The position numbers and the translations under genes are program-made. From assembly GCF_004136575.1 (NCBI RefSeq), contig NZ_NOIQ01000014.1, positions 1 through 64,000 of the forward strand: a stretch of DNA of 64,000 nucleotides. The letters run 5' to 3'. Below, piece by piece: positions 1 through 6,998 of the stretch. The notes below the pieces were generated by a model. That model was not told where the DNA came from. It worked only from the letters and a program-made list of their open reading frames with translations, and searched no databases. How positions within the stretch are numbered: position 1 is the first letter of the stretch; each line of letters opens with the position of its first letter. This stretch comes from Rothia koreensis (GTDB lineage: Bacteria; Actinomycetota; Actinomycetes; Actinomycetales; Micrococcaceae).

Positions 1-11
1 GTTGCTGAACT
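1..11. other. att core, left edge of copy 1
   Basis: GTTGCTGAACT opens the window and recurs at 8058 and 16115. The flank to its left is not visible, so this may be attL or another element-element junction. Confidence 0.6.
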
Positions 12-73
12 AATAGCTACCACCAAAGAACAACCGTACTTCCCTGCAATAGCAACGATGAGCACATTTTGGC

Positions 74-102
74 TACCCCTAAAATATGCCCATTTACCCC
101 TA
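74..102. repeat. Integrase arm-type sites, left arm (two TACCCCTA)
   Basis: TACCCCTA occurs at 74-81 and 95-102, in the non-coding strip between the att core and the integrase gene. The same octamer is paired near the other end of the element (7929, 7941). Two direct repeats on each side of the core are the layout expected for arm-binding sites of a lambda-type integrase. Function is inferred. Confidence 0.5.
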
Positions 103-111
103 GTAAGCGGG

Positions 112-1161
112 TCAACGTCTACGCATAGCTGACCCAATAGCAGACCGTGTAGCCTCGCCGTCATCCTCGAACAGGTGACCATACGTGTCGAGGGTGATCT
201 TCGCGCTCGAATGACGTAGGCGCTGCTGTACACGCTTCACATCGAGCCCCTGCTGAATCAACAGAGACGCATAATAGTGCCGCAGGTCGTGAAACCGGAG
301 CTTTCCGGTCGGCAAGCCGTCGACAGCCGCACGCGCACTCTTGAAATGAGCCTCGATCTGCGCGGGCGAAATACCCCGGCCAAGCCGACCCGGAACCACC
401 ATCGTCCACCCCGGCACCTGCTCCAAGTTCTCCCTCAACATCCCTGCCAGCTCCAGGGGTATCGGAATTGACGCCTTCGAGTCCGCAGTCTTCAACGGCA
501 CACCCCCATATTGGAGAGTCGGTCTCACGACGCCGTTCTCTAGGTCTACGTCCTGACGACGCAGCCCAGCCGCCTCCGCAATCCTCAGACCAGCAAACGC
601 CCCGAGCAGGACAGCCGACCTGGAATATTCCGGCATACCGTCATACAACGCCCACACCTGTTCTGTGGTGATGACATACGGCACCGACTTAGCTGGACCC
701 GGCGACGTCCGCCGCGAACACGGATTCCTTGCAAGGTACCCGTCATGCACGGCGTCTCCGAGAATCTGAGAGAGCCGGTTATGCAGCGCATAAATATAGG
801 ACCGCGAATAGCCCCGGTCGTGTAGCTGACCAACCCACTCGCGCACATCATCCGGTCGCAATGACGACAACCGCCGCGACCCAAGCATGCCCACGATGAC
901 CTTGCAATGAGTGACACCCATCTTCCGCGTACTAGGAGCATGGAGCGCATAGGACGATAACCACCGTTCGCACCATCGCTTGACCGTTACACGGCCTTTG
1001 AGCGGTTCGACCTCGCGCCCGGAGACTCTGGCGGCTATCTTTTCCTGGTACTTCTCTACAGCGTCCTGATAGGTCTTTGCAGTCGTCTCTCGCTGCTTGC
1101 CCTGGCGGTCGGTCCAGCGGACACGGTAGAGACCGTTCTTATCCTTCCGAGGTGTCGGCAT
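112..1161 (-). CDS. int: Tyrosine recombinase (phage integrase)
   Basis: This 349-residue site-specific recombinase integrates and excises the element. The N-terminal arm-binding part (residues 1-50) begins PTPRKDKNG. A SAM-like core-binding domain spans about 55-145. The catalytic domain carries R193 (AGLRIAE), K229, the HDLRH box with H291 and R294, H317 (RLRHSS) and the nucleophile Y327 (DTYGHLF), so all catalytic residues are present. The ATG at 1161 is chosen because GGAAG lies just upstream and family similarity starts there; a longer frame runs to 1302. The start overlaps the repressor end by 23 bp, so the two are probably co-transcribed. The gene ends about 110 bp from the att core, as is usual for integrases. 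Confidence 0.95.
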   Translation of the reverse strand: MPTPRKDKNGLYRVRWTDRQGKQRETTAKTYQDAVEKYQEKIAARVSGREVEPLKGRVTVKRWCERWLSSYALHAPSTRKMGVTHCKVIVGMLGSRRLSSLRPDDVREWVGQLHDRGYSRSYIYALHNRLSQILGDAVHDGYLARNPCSRRTSPGPAKSVPYVITTEQVWALYDGMPEYSRSAVLLGAFAGLRIAEAAGLRRQDVDLENGVVRPTLQYGGVPLKTADSKASIPIPLELAGMLRENLEQVPGWTMVVPGRLGRGISPAQIEAHFKSARAAVDGLPTGKLRFHDLRHYYASLLIQQGLDVKRVQQRLRHSSAKITLDTYGHLFEDDGEATRSAIGSAMRRR

Positions 1162-1666
1162 TGATCCGCTTCCAGCCCGGAGAAGCTGAATAGTCCGTGT
1201 GACCCCTCGTGACTGCGCTGTCGACAGTGGCCGAATCCAGTTGCCCTTGTCCGAAATCAGCGGCACGGCGCAGCGTATTCGGCCTGTCTGACTCAGGGGC
1301 ACGACTCAGGCAATCATTCACCGCAGACTGCAACCTCCCCCGCGCTTCCAGCAGGGAAGAAACACTGTCTTTCACTACCGTCCAATGGCGAGCAACCTCT
1401 AAATAGAGGTCCTGGACCTTTCTTGCGGGGCCAACGTCGGCAGGTATATCGAAGAAGTCCGACAGTTCCACCTTCAACAGTTTCGCGAGCTCTAGCGCCT
1501 CGACGAGACGCAATGACCTTTCGCCGTGCTCGATATTAAAAACTGTCGACGATGCCCACTTGAAGCCTCGATCCGACATCTCTTTAGCCAAGGTCTTTTG
1601 TGAGATTTCGCCTCGCAGTCGAGCGAGATTCTCACCAATCAGGGGATCTGTTGTCTGGGTGCTCAT
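1139..1666 (-). CDS. Cro/C1-type XRE repressor
   Basis: This 175-residue protein has an N-terminal XRE helix-turn-helix at about residues 10-73 (SQKTLAKEMSDRGF, then STVFNIEHGER), the fold of phage repressors. The remainder has no recognised domain and is helical and charged; no RecA-type cleavage site was identified. It is transcribed leftward, divergent from the excisionase gene, and its 3' end overlaps the integrase start. The likely role is to hold the element quiescent by binding the 1667-1802 intergenic region. The start at 1666 was preferred over an in-frame ATG at 1789, which would reach into the shared promoter region. Confidence 0.85.
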   Translation of the reverse strand: MSTQTTDPLIGENLARLRGEISQKTLAKEMSDRGFKWASSTVFNIEHGERSLRLVEALELAKLLKVELSDFFDIPADVGPARKVQDLYLEVARHWTVVKDSVSSLLEARGRLQSAVNDCLSRAPESDRPNTLRRAADFGQGQLDSATVDSAVTRGHTDYSASPGWKRINADTSEG

Positions 1667-1802
1667 GGAGTCGAGTCTACTGATCGAGAGGCGTTGGCGC
1701 TTGCGTTCCGATATCGATACTAATTGACAACTAGCGTACAGTCGTGATTCAGTATCACTACTGGTCCAGCACCGGACTACACAACTCAACTAGGAGTATC
1801 AA
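1667..1802. promoter_or_regulatory. Divergent repressor/excisionase control region
   Basis: This A/T-richer 136-bp strip separates leftward repressor and rightward excisionase genes. It contains TTGACA at 1724-1729, pointing right, with no strong -10 at ideal spacing. AGTATC-type hexamers recur on both strands and are possible operator halves. AGGAG sits seven bases before the excisionase ATG. By analogy with lysogeny switches it should hold the repressor's operators; this is inference. Confidence 0.55.
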
Positions 1803-2009
1803 ATGCATCAGAGCGAAAGCCCGCTCATCTCAATCAAGGACACGGCCCCGCTCGTCGGCAAGTCAGAAGCCAGCCTCAGGTGGGCAATCCACAACGGCAC
1901 CGCACCGCCCTCCGCGCTCATCATGGGACGCCGCGTCTTCCGTCGCGAACAAGTCCTCGAATGGATCGATCAGCAATTCGCAGAACAGAACGGACAGGAG
2001 ACCGCATGA
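1803..2009 (+). CDS. AlpA/MerR-type helix-turn-helix, probable excisionase
   Basis: This 68-residue protein has a winged-helix DNA-binding pattern: SIKDTAPLVGKSEASLRWAI, a wing, then GRRVFRREQVLEWIDQQ. That is the layout of phage excisionases and AlpA-like activators. It is the first gene of the rightward operon and lies opposite the repressor, the usual place for a recombination directionality factor. Its stop overlaps the next start (ATGA). It could instead be a transcriptional activator. Confidence 0.75.
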   Translation: MHQSESPLISIKDTAPLVGKSEASLRWAIHNGTAPPSALIMGRRVFRREQVLEWIDQQFAEQNGQETA

Positions 2010-2380
2010 GCACCCCCAGACACGAAAAAAGCGCCCTTCACACTGCACAGCTTGGCGGCAAAGACAGTGAGAAGGACGCCCACGAAACCACTCGCGAAAG
2101 AGTAGGAACTATGCCCAAGGCTACCATTCCCGCCCGCTTCCGTCAGGAGCACGAGGGCGAGGACGCTATCTTCCTCGCAAACGAACACACCGGCCGGTGG
2201 GTCGACGCCGAAGAGATCATCCTGCCCCACAACGGCACCGGCCTCACTCCACTGTTCAACCTCCAAGTCGGAGTCATCGAAGGCACTCTCCCCGAAATCA
2301 GGGAAGCAATCACCGAAGCCAGCAATTGGCTCCACCGCATCGAAGCGCAGCTGCCCGGAGGGACGGAGGTCAATCAATGA
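2006..2380 (+). CDS. Hypothetical protein of the replication operon
   Basis: This 124-residue protein is not recognised. ATG at 2006 overlaps the preceding stop and follows AGGAG. An internal ATG at 2111, also with AGGA before it, would give a 90-residue product starting PKATIPARF, which is where the sequence becomes more protein-like. The C-terminal half (RWVDAEEIILPHNGTG ... LPEIREAITEASNWLHRIEAQ) suggests a small alpha/beta domain ending in a helix. It is translationally coupled on both sides. Confidence 0.65.
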   Translation: MSTPRHEKSALHTAQLGGKDSEKDAHETTRERVGTMPKATIPARFRQEHEGEDAIFLANEHTGRWVDAEEIILPHNGTGLTPLFNLQVGVIEGTLPEIREAITEASNWLHRIEAQLPGGTEVNQ

Positions 2381-2760
2381 CCATCGACTTCCTTGCCAGT
2401 GTCCCGGCCACGATCGCAAACCATGCGCAGATGTGCCTCAGTAGCCCTGATGCCATCGTGCAGGGTGCGTACCTGACCGGGACCGTCATCGGGCAGGCCC
2501 AAGGGAAACAAGCTGTCCATGAGGCGCTGGAGACCGACGCACTGCATCGTGCGGAATCGTTCGCCACCGACCTCGGAGCGCGGCCGGCGTACCCGTGGGA
2601 GCGGCCCCACTGGGACCGGCGACGTCTCCGGCCGGAGCTGCCGGAATCCCTTACGGGGCGATGGCAGCCGAAACCGCAGCCGGTAGTAGATCAGTCCGGC
2701 CCGTGGCCGACTGTGATCCCACCGACTCATGAGCCGGTCCTACTGGCGGCAGCCGCCTAA
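2377..2760 (+). CDS. Hypothetical protein upstream of repA
   Basis: This 127-residue protein is not recognised. It starts at an ATGA overlap with the previous gene and has GGAGG about ten bases upstream. The N-terminal half looks helical; the C-terminal half is rich in Pro, Arg and Trp (RPAYPWERPHWDRRRLRPELPE) and is probably extended. It is followed by a hairpin and then the ATPase gene. Confidence 0.65.
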   Translation: MTIDFLASVPATIANHAQMCLSSPDAIVQGAYLTGTVIGQAQGKQAVHEALETDALHRAESFATDLGARPAYPWERPHWDRRRLRPELPESLTGRWQPKPQPVVDQSGPWPTVIPPTHEPVLLAAAA

Positions 2761-2776
2761 TCATCCCGTGTACAAG

Positions 2777-2809
2777 CCAGGCCGGGGACAAACATCGTCC
2801 CTGGCCTGG
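2777..2809 (+). terminator. Hairpin between the 127-residue gene and repA
   Basis: A 13-bp stem (CCAGGCCGGGGAC with GTCCCTGGCCTGG, one G-T pair) closes a seven-base loop. A short T-rich run (CCCTTTTCTC) follows some distance on. It could be a terminator, an attenuator or an RNA-processing hairpin controlling repA expression. Confidence 0.45.
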
Positions 2810-2860
2810 CACCACACACCCTTTTCTCTGTATCCCCTTCACGGGAAGGACAAGAATCTT

Positions 2861-4414
2861 TTGAACACATACGACGAAGCCCGAACCGAGCTGCGGGTCA
2901 CCTACGCCCACATGATTCAGCCCCACCGTCAACGGTGGCTCTGGGCACACGACGGAGCCGGCGTCATCCCACTCGGAACCGGGACCATAGCCGCCGGTAT
3001 CGGTGGCGAAGGAAAATCCACCTTCATGCTGGACCTGGCAGCGCAACTGACCCAGGGCACGCTTCCCGGTGATCTGTACGGGTCCAAAGAGAACGTAATC
3101 ATCTTCGGCCCCGAGGACGACTGGCCGACTGTAATGGTCCCGCGTCTGATGGCAGCAGGGGCTGACCTGTCACGTGTAGCCCAGGTCCAGGCCGCCACGA
3201 TCACGGAATCATTCACACGCGAACGGGAGTTGATCTTCCCGGTAGACCTCGGTCTGCTGCGTGAAGCCGTGAAGGAGACCGGGGCGCGGATGGTCATCAT
3301 CGACCCGGCCCCGAACCTCATGGACGGGGACATGAACAAGGTCCAAGACGTCCGCCGATCCTACGGCCCACTCATGGCCCTAGCCCAAGAACACGACCTA
3401 GCGATCATCCTGATCAACCATTTCGGCAAGGGCGCGGGCAACGTCGGAGCGAAGCTGTCAGGTTCGCACGCCTGGCGAGACCTCACCCGTTCCTACTTGG
3501 CCTTCGCATCCGACCCGGAAACCGGGGAACGAATCCTCACCCAGGATAAGAACAACTACGGGACCGGGCGCGGCTCGTGGAAGTTCGTTCTGGAATCGGT
3601 CGACGTACCGACTGAGGACGGGAACACGAATGTCGGCAAAGTCCGGTTCCTCGGTGCCTCAGAGGTCACGGTCGGGGAACTAATCAACCGGGATTCCCTG
3701 GCCGAGGAGGACCAAGAGGACCGCAACGCGGCCCAACAGTTCGTGTACGACTTCCTGGTCAATACCGAGGCCCAGGAGGCCAAGGCCGGTGCGGTAATCA
3801 AGGCCGGTCTCGCGGAGGGGTTTTCCACCAACGAGATCAAGGACGCACGCAGGCGTTCGAAGAGTCCGCGAATCCTCTCGGTCAAATCATCTTTCGGCGC
3901 TGGATGGGTTTGGCAGATCGACCCCGAAGGTGGCACCGAAAGTTCCCAAGGTGGCGAAGGTGGCGAAGGTGGCAGCACGTACGAGGTCGTGCCACCTTCC
4001 ACATCCGATACCCAAGGTGGCACGAAGGTGGCGTGTACTCAGGAAGTGCCACCTTCGCCACCTTCGGTCGAAACAGTGCCACCTTCGAGCACCGAGCCCG
4101 GAACCCACGAACCGCCCGAAGGTGTCACTCGAACACCCCAAGGTGTCGAAGGTGTCAAAGATGTCAGCGCACAAGAGCAAGTGACCCCTTCGAAGGTCAG
4201 TCCCGAAGGTGTCACCAAGGTGTCATGCACTCAGAACGTGACACCTTCGACCCCTTCGGGCGAAACAGTGACACCTTCGAGCGGTCCGGTGACCTGCACC
4301 AAGATGGACTGCACCCGAGACGCAGCCACCGGACACGAATGGTGCCAACACCACATCGATCTCAGACAACGCCGCCTCGACGTCGAGGCAAAAAGACAAG
4401 GAGACGCAGCGTGA
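2861..4414 (+). CDS. RepA/KaiC-like replicative ATPase
   Basis: This predicted 517-residue P-loop ATPase of the RecA-fold RepA/AAA_25 group is used as replication helicase by plasmids and satellites. Walker A is GIGGEGKST (residues 46-54). Walker B is MVIIDP (about 144-149). A sensor-like ILINHFGKG and SGSHAWRDLTRSYLAF follow. After residue about 355 comes a low-complexity tail whose DNA is a repeat field, then a possible Cys/His finger (CTKMDC ... EWCQHH). I chose TTG at 2861 because GGGAAGGA precedes it and the hairpin at 2777-2809 lies upstream; an in-frame ATG at 2729 overlaps the previous gene and adds 44 unlikely residues. It should drive autonomous replication of the excised element. 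Confidence 0.85.
   Translation: MNTYDEARTELRVTYAHMIQPHRQRWLWAHDGAGVIPLGTGTIAAGIGGEGKSTFMLDLAAQLTQGTLPGDLYGSKENVIIFGPEDDWPTVMVPRLMAAGADLSRVAQVQAATITESFTRERELIFPVDLGLLREAVKETGARMVIIDPAPNLMDGDMNKVQDVRRSYGPLMALAQEHDLAIILINHFGKGAGNVGAKLSGSHAWRDLTRSYLAFASDPETGERILTQDKNNYGTGRGSWKFVLESVDVPTEDGNTNVGKVRFLGASEVTVGELINRDSLAEEDQEDRNAAQQFVYDFLVNTEAQEAKAGAVIKAGLAEGFSTNEIKDARRRSKSPRILSVKSSFGAGWVWQIDPEGGTESSQGGEGGEGGSTYEVVPPSTSDTQGGTKVACTQEVPPSPPSVETVPPSSTEPGTHEPPEGVTRTPQGVEGVKDVSAQEQVTPSKVSPEGVTKVSCTQNVTPSTPSGETVTPSSGPVTCTKMDCTRDAATGHEWCQHHIDLRQRRLDVEAKRQGDAA
3926..4282 (+). repeat. Two-family iteron-like repeat field inside repA
   Basis: Two 165-bp segments (3926-4090 and 4118-4282) encode gaplessly alignable 55-residue stretches. 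The first carries ten octamers of AAGGTGGC (six direct, four inverted). The second carries seven of AAGGTGTC (five direct, two inverted) plus near variants. Within each segment all units, in either orientation, share that segment's version of the changed base pair. Dense iterons in or beside a rep gene are a common origin architecture; origin function here is inferred. Confidence 0.7.
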
Positions 4415-4605
4415 GACACGAACGCGAGAAAGACACCCGGATACGTGTCCGTGACTACACCTGGAACCCCCGCGAGGAAGCCACACGCGGTGTCGTCATC
4501 ATGCGCGGCCAATACATCCAAGCCTTCATCCCCTACCAGCACGTAGCCGCGTTCTCGGACCGGATGATCGATCTGCTCGAAACCTACGAAAACGAGAACC
4601 AATGA
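4411..4605 (+). CDS. Small hypothetical protein
   Basis: This 64-residue protein starts at GTG 4411, overlapping the ATPase stop, with AAGGAG eight bases before it. The sequence (RVRDYTWNPREEATRGVVIMRGQ ... then an amphipathic helix) suggests a compact beta-then-helix domain. No family recognised. Its stop overlaps the next ATG. Confidence 0.7.
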   Translation: MRHEREKDTRIRVRDYTWNPREEATRGVVIMRGQYIQAFIPYQHVAAFSDRMIDLLETYENENQ

Positions 4606-4769
4606 CCGGATACCACTGGAAGAAACCGACCAAGCAACCTGACCCCGCCACCCTGGTCGCGATCTTGTTGCAAGAGAATCGTCGCCTTCAACGCGAAAAC
4701 CACCGCCTCGAGCAGGAAAAACAATTTTGGCAATCCAGAGCTTGTTTCAGGCAAGGATGCCAGTCATGA
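4602..4769 (+). CDS. Very small coiled-coil protein
   Basis: This 55-residue frame, ATGA-coupled at both ends, has a central helix rich in Leu, Gln, Glu and Arg (LVAILLQENRRLQRENHRLE) that looks like a short leucine-zipper coiled coil, then a Cys-containing tail. Coupling to both neighbours is the main support. Function unknown; possibly a DNA-binding or assembly accessory. Confidence 0.6.
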   Translation: MTGYHWKKPTKQPDPATLVAILLQENRRLQRENHRLEQEKQFWQSRACFRQGCQS

Positions 4770-5068
4770 GGAAGGCAGAAGAAATGATAACCCCCGCAGA
4801 ATTACCAATCACTGTTTACCACAGAACCTACACTCTCGAAGCACCAGCGGAAGAAGGGCCAATCAAACTATCCCCAAGACAGTGGGGAACACTCTGCGGG
4901 CTCGTTTTCCAGCAACACGTCCCCGAGCCCGTAGAAGGAGCACCAGAAGCCGTGTGCACCGCATGCCGCTACGACTCTCTCGACCAGCACGGGCAACCGA
5001 CAGGGCAAATGAAAGCCGTAGGGCACACACGAGGCGAAGTCCGCGCACTCACCCTCGAGAGTAGATAA
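4766..5068 (+). CDS. Hypothetical protein with CxxC
   Basis: This 100-residue protein starts at the ATG overlapping the preceding TGA; an in-frame ATG at 4727 would overlap that gene by 43 bp. It contains a single CTAC motif and a charged, mostly soluble sequence (YHRTYTLEAPAEEGPIKLSP). No family recognised. It ends 14 bp before the scaffold-like gene, so it belongs to the same rightward operon. Confidence 0.65.
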   Translation: MRKAEEMITPAELPITVYHRTYTLEAPAEEGPIKLSPRQWGTLCGLVFQQHVPEPVEGAPEAVCTACRYDSLDQHGQPTGQMKAVGHTRGEVRALTLESR

Positions 5069-5082
5069 GGAGATAACGCATC

Positions 5083-5628
5083 ATGGCAAACACCGATTCA
5101 AACAACACCGAGGTCGAACAGAACGAAACGGCGAGACAGGCCGAAGCCGACCAGGCCGCTGACACCAGTCAGGAGCCCACCGAAGACCCAAGCACCACGG
5201 AAGACAACGCAGACACCGCCATGGAGCACCCAGGCGAGGATACGGCCGGCGACGACGGCCCGGACGACGAAGGCCAAGCATCGAAACTGCGAGCAGAAGC
5301 CACCAAATACCGCCGCCAGCTGCGCGAGACTCAAGCCCAATTGGAGACGATCACCAACCAACGCGAGACCCTCCTGCGCTCTTCCGTCGAAGCCCAGCTG
5401 CCCGAGCACCTGCCCGGAAAGTTGTTCTGGAAACTATCAGACGACCCCAAACAGTTCATGACCGAAGACGGCGACGTTGACAGCGAGAAGGTCGCTCAGA
5501 CGGCCACCGATATTGTCCAAGAGTTCGACCTAAAGCCCCGTGGACCGGTTGTCACAGCACAAGGACAACATAAGCAAGTGAAAATGCAGAATTCACTGGC
5601 AGACGCATTCAAGCCCAGGGACTTATAA
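5083..5628 (+). CDS. Acidic scaffold-like protein
   Basis: This 181-residue protein resembles phage capsid scaffolds in composition and layout. It has a very acidic disordered N-terminus (residues 1-65, many Asp, Glu and Thr), a coiled-coil helix at about 66-108 (KLRAEATKYRRQLRETQAQL), and a C-terminal part ending SLADAFKPRDL. AAGGAG precedes the ATG. It directly precedes the capsid gene, the usual position for a scaffold, which guides capsid-protein assembly. No protease signature is visible. The assignment rests on architecture and neighbourhood, not on recognised homology. Confidence 0.65.
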   Translation: MANTDSNNTEVEQNETARQAEADQAADTSQEPTEDPSTTEDNADTAMEHPGEDTAGDDGPDDEGQASKLRAEATKYRRQLRETQAQLETITNQRETLLRSSVEAQLPEHLPGKLFWKLSDDPKQFMTEDGDVDSEKVAQTATDIVQEFDLKPRGPVVTAQGQHKQVKMQNSLADAFKPRDL

Positions 5629-5645
5629 AAACCGAATAAATAGAT

Positions 5646-5830
5646 GCCCGGCCAAAGAAATGCTGTATAATAAACACTGTACGAGGCATTTCCGGCCGGG
5701 CGCCTACGAACCTCCGTACACGATCACCCCCAGGCGGGGTATCGCTGGAACGGCCAGGAGCCGCCGCGATTAGAAAACACTCAAGTTTCTAACGGGCGGC
5801 CCTACCTATATCGCCGTCCAGAAAGGTAGG
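5646..5830 (+). promoter_or_regulatory. Structured leader of the capsid gene
   Basis: Five consecutive inverted repeats fill this non-coding stretch. These are GCCCGGCC/GGCCGGGC (5646-5653 with 5694-5701, plus inner AAATGC/GCATTT); a CCCC/GGGG hairpin at 5722-5743; CTGG/CCAG at 5745-5757; TTAGAAA/TTTCTAA at 5770-5792 inside GCCGCC/GGCGGC; and CCTACC/GGTAGG (5801-5806 with 5825-5830). The last pairs with the ribosome-binding region AAAGGTAGG. A TATAAT-like hexamer sits in the first loop. It may be a promoter plus cis-acting RNA, or a packaging/non-coding RNA. Confidence 0.55.
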
Positions 5831-5838
5831 CACATCAC

Positions 5839-6711
5839 ATGGCTACCCCTAGCGAAAGCATCGAAACCTCAACCAAGGGCGCAGCAGCCTGGTCACCCGA
5901 CCGCACCGCATTCGCCCCAACCGACGCGATCCCAGAGGCCCTGATCCTCAACGCCACCACCGTCGTCGACACCAAAGCAGGAACCGACCGAGGCTCCGTC
6001 CTCGTCCCCTGGGTGGATGACTCCCCCGCAGCATTCAGCGACGAGGCCGCATACCTCAACCTCCAGGAACCGGCCCTGTCCCAGACACTGATCCACACCA
6101 AGAAGATCACCCAGATGATCTTCTTGTCCTCCGAGCTGTACCGCGAGAACGGCGGCGTCAACGCGCAGCTGATGTCCGACTCGTCCATGCGAGCCGTGAC
6201 CAAGGAAGCGAACAACGCCCTGATGTCACATACCGCGAGCGAGACTGTGCCGCTGACCGGCCTGGCAAACACCCCGGGCATCATCGACGGCGGCAACGTC
6301 ACTGACAAACTCGACCCGATCGCGGACGTCATCGCGCAGATCGAATCCAATGGCGGCACCGCCGGAATCGTTGTCGCACACCCGCTGGCCTGGGGGAAAC
6401 TGAGGAACCTGAAGTCAGGCAAAGACCTCAACTCCTCGTTGCTCGGTGCCGGAACCGAAGACATGGGCAAGTCCCTCTTCGGAGTCCCCGTCGTCACCTC
6501 ACCGGCTGTGGCCGAGGATGAGCTGGTCGTCATCGACCCGAGCGCGGTCCCGTCAGCTGTCTCGCCCGTCGAGGTTGCATCCTCCGATCAGGTGCTGTTC
6601 CACAGCGACTCGATCGCTCTGCGTGTGATCTTCCGTCTCGGCTGGGCGGTCATGCACCCGAAGCGACTGGGTAAGGTCACCGTCGCGAAGAAGGCAACGA
6701 CCACCAAGTAA
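5839..6711 (+). CDS. HK97-fold phage major capsid protein
   Basis: This 290-residue protein builds the shell of phage heads. Family features visible are the N-arm, the segment AALNLQEPALSQTLIHTKKITQMIFLSSEL characteristic of the E-loop/P-domain region in shorter form, the A-domain signature LANTPGI, and the C-terminal block DSIALRVIFRLGWAVMHPKRLGKVTV. It is near the low end of HK97-type lengths and lacks the long delta domain, consistent with use of a separate scaffold. AAGGTAGG precedes the ATG but can be sequestered by the leader. A strong terminator follows. No maturation protease or portal gene accompanies it, which is unusual. Confidence 0.9.
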   Translation: MATPSESIETSTKGAAAWSPDRTAFAPTDAIPEALILNATTVVDTKAGTDRGSVLVPWVDDSPAAFSDEAAYLNLQEPALSQTLIHTKKITQMIFLSSELYRENGGVNAQLMSDSSMRAVTKEANNALMSHTASETVPLTGLANTPGIIDGGNVTDKLDPIADVIAQIESNGGTAGIVVAHPLAWGKLRNLKSGKDLNSSLLGAGTEDMGKSLFGVPVVTSPAVAEDELVVIDPSAVPSAVSPVEVASSDQVLFHSDSIALRVIFRLGWAVMHPKRLGKVTVAKKATTTK

Positions 6712-6723
6712 GCCCCCTTGTCA

Positions 6724-6754
6724 GGCCGCGCCCCTCCACTCGAGGGGCGCGGCC
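6724..6754 (+). terminator. Terminator after the capsid gene
   Basis: A perfect 12-bp stem, GGCCGCGCCCCT with AGGGGCGCGGCC, closes a seven-base loop 12 bp after the capsid stop. There is no long T run, as is common in high-G+C genomes. Confidence 0.8.
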
Positions 6755-6983
6755 TCCATCGTGTCCAGGTCCAGTGGGCGCAGGCCCCAGGGGGCATCCG
6801 GTCCCCAGCGCCCTGCGGCGCCCCTCCCGGGCGTTGATAGGTCCCCCCGGGCTTTTCAGGACCACAGGGGCCGGGGTGGATTTTGTGGCGTTTGGTTCGT
6901 GTTGCCGAGGGCGCTGGTGGCGGTCAGAGCTGACATTTTTGTGCTTTGGGCTGCGCTCAGGTCGAATTCATTGTTGGTCTTAC

Positions 6984-6993
6984 TGTAACGTTA
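6984..6993. promoter_or_regulatory. Palindromic operator candidate before the zinc-ribbon gene
   Basis: GTAACGTTAC is a perfect 10-bp palindrome ending five bases before the ATG. It is preceded by TACTGT, a possible -10. The transcript would be nearly leaderless and a protein bound here would block it. Confidence 0.4.
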
Positions 6994-6998
6994 CGGTC

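Noticed and set aside
2729-2860. ATG at 2729 as start of the ATPase
   Set aside because: It would overlap the previous gene and read through a hairpin; the 44 added residues are not protein-like, and a good ribosome-binding site precedes the TTG at 2861.
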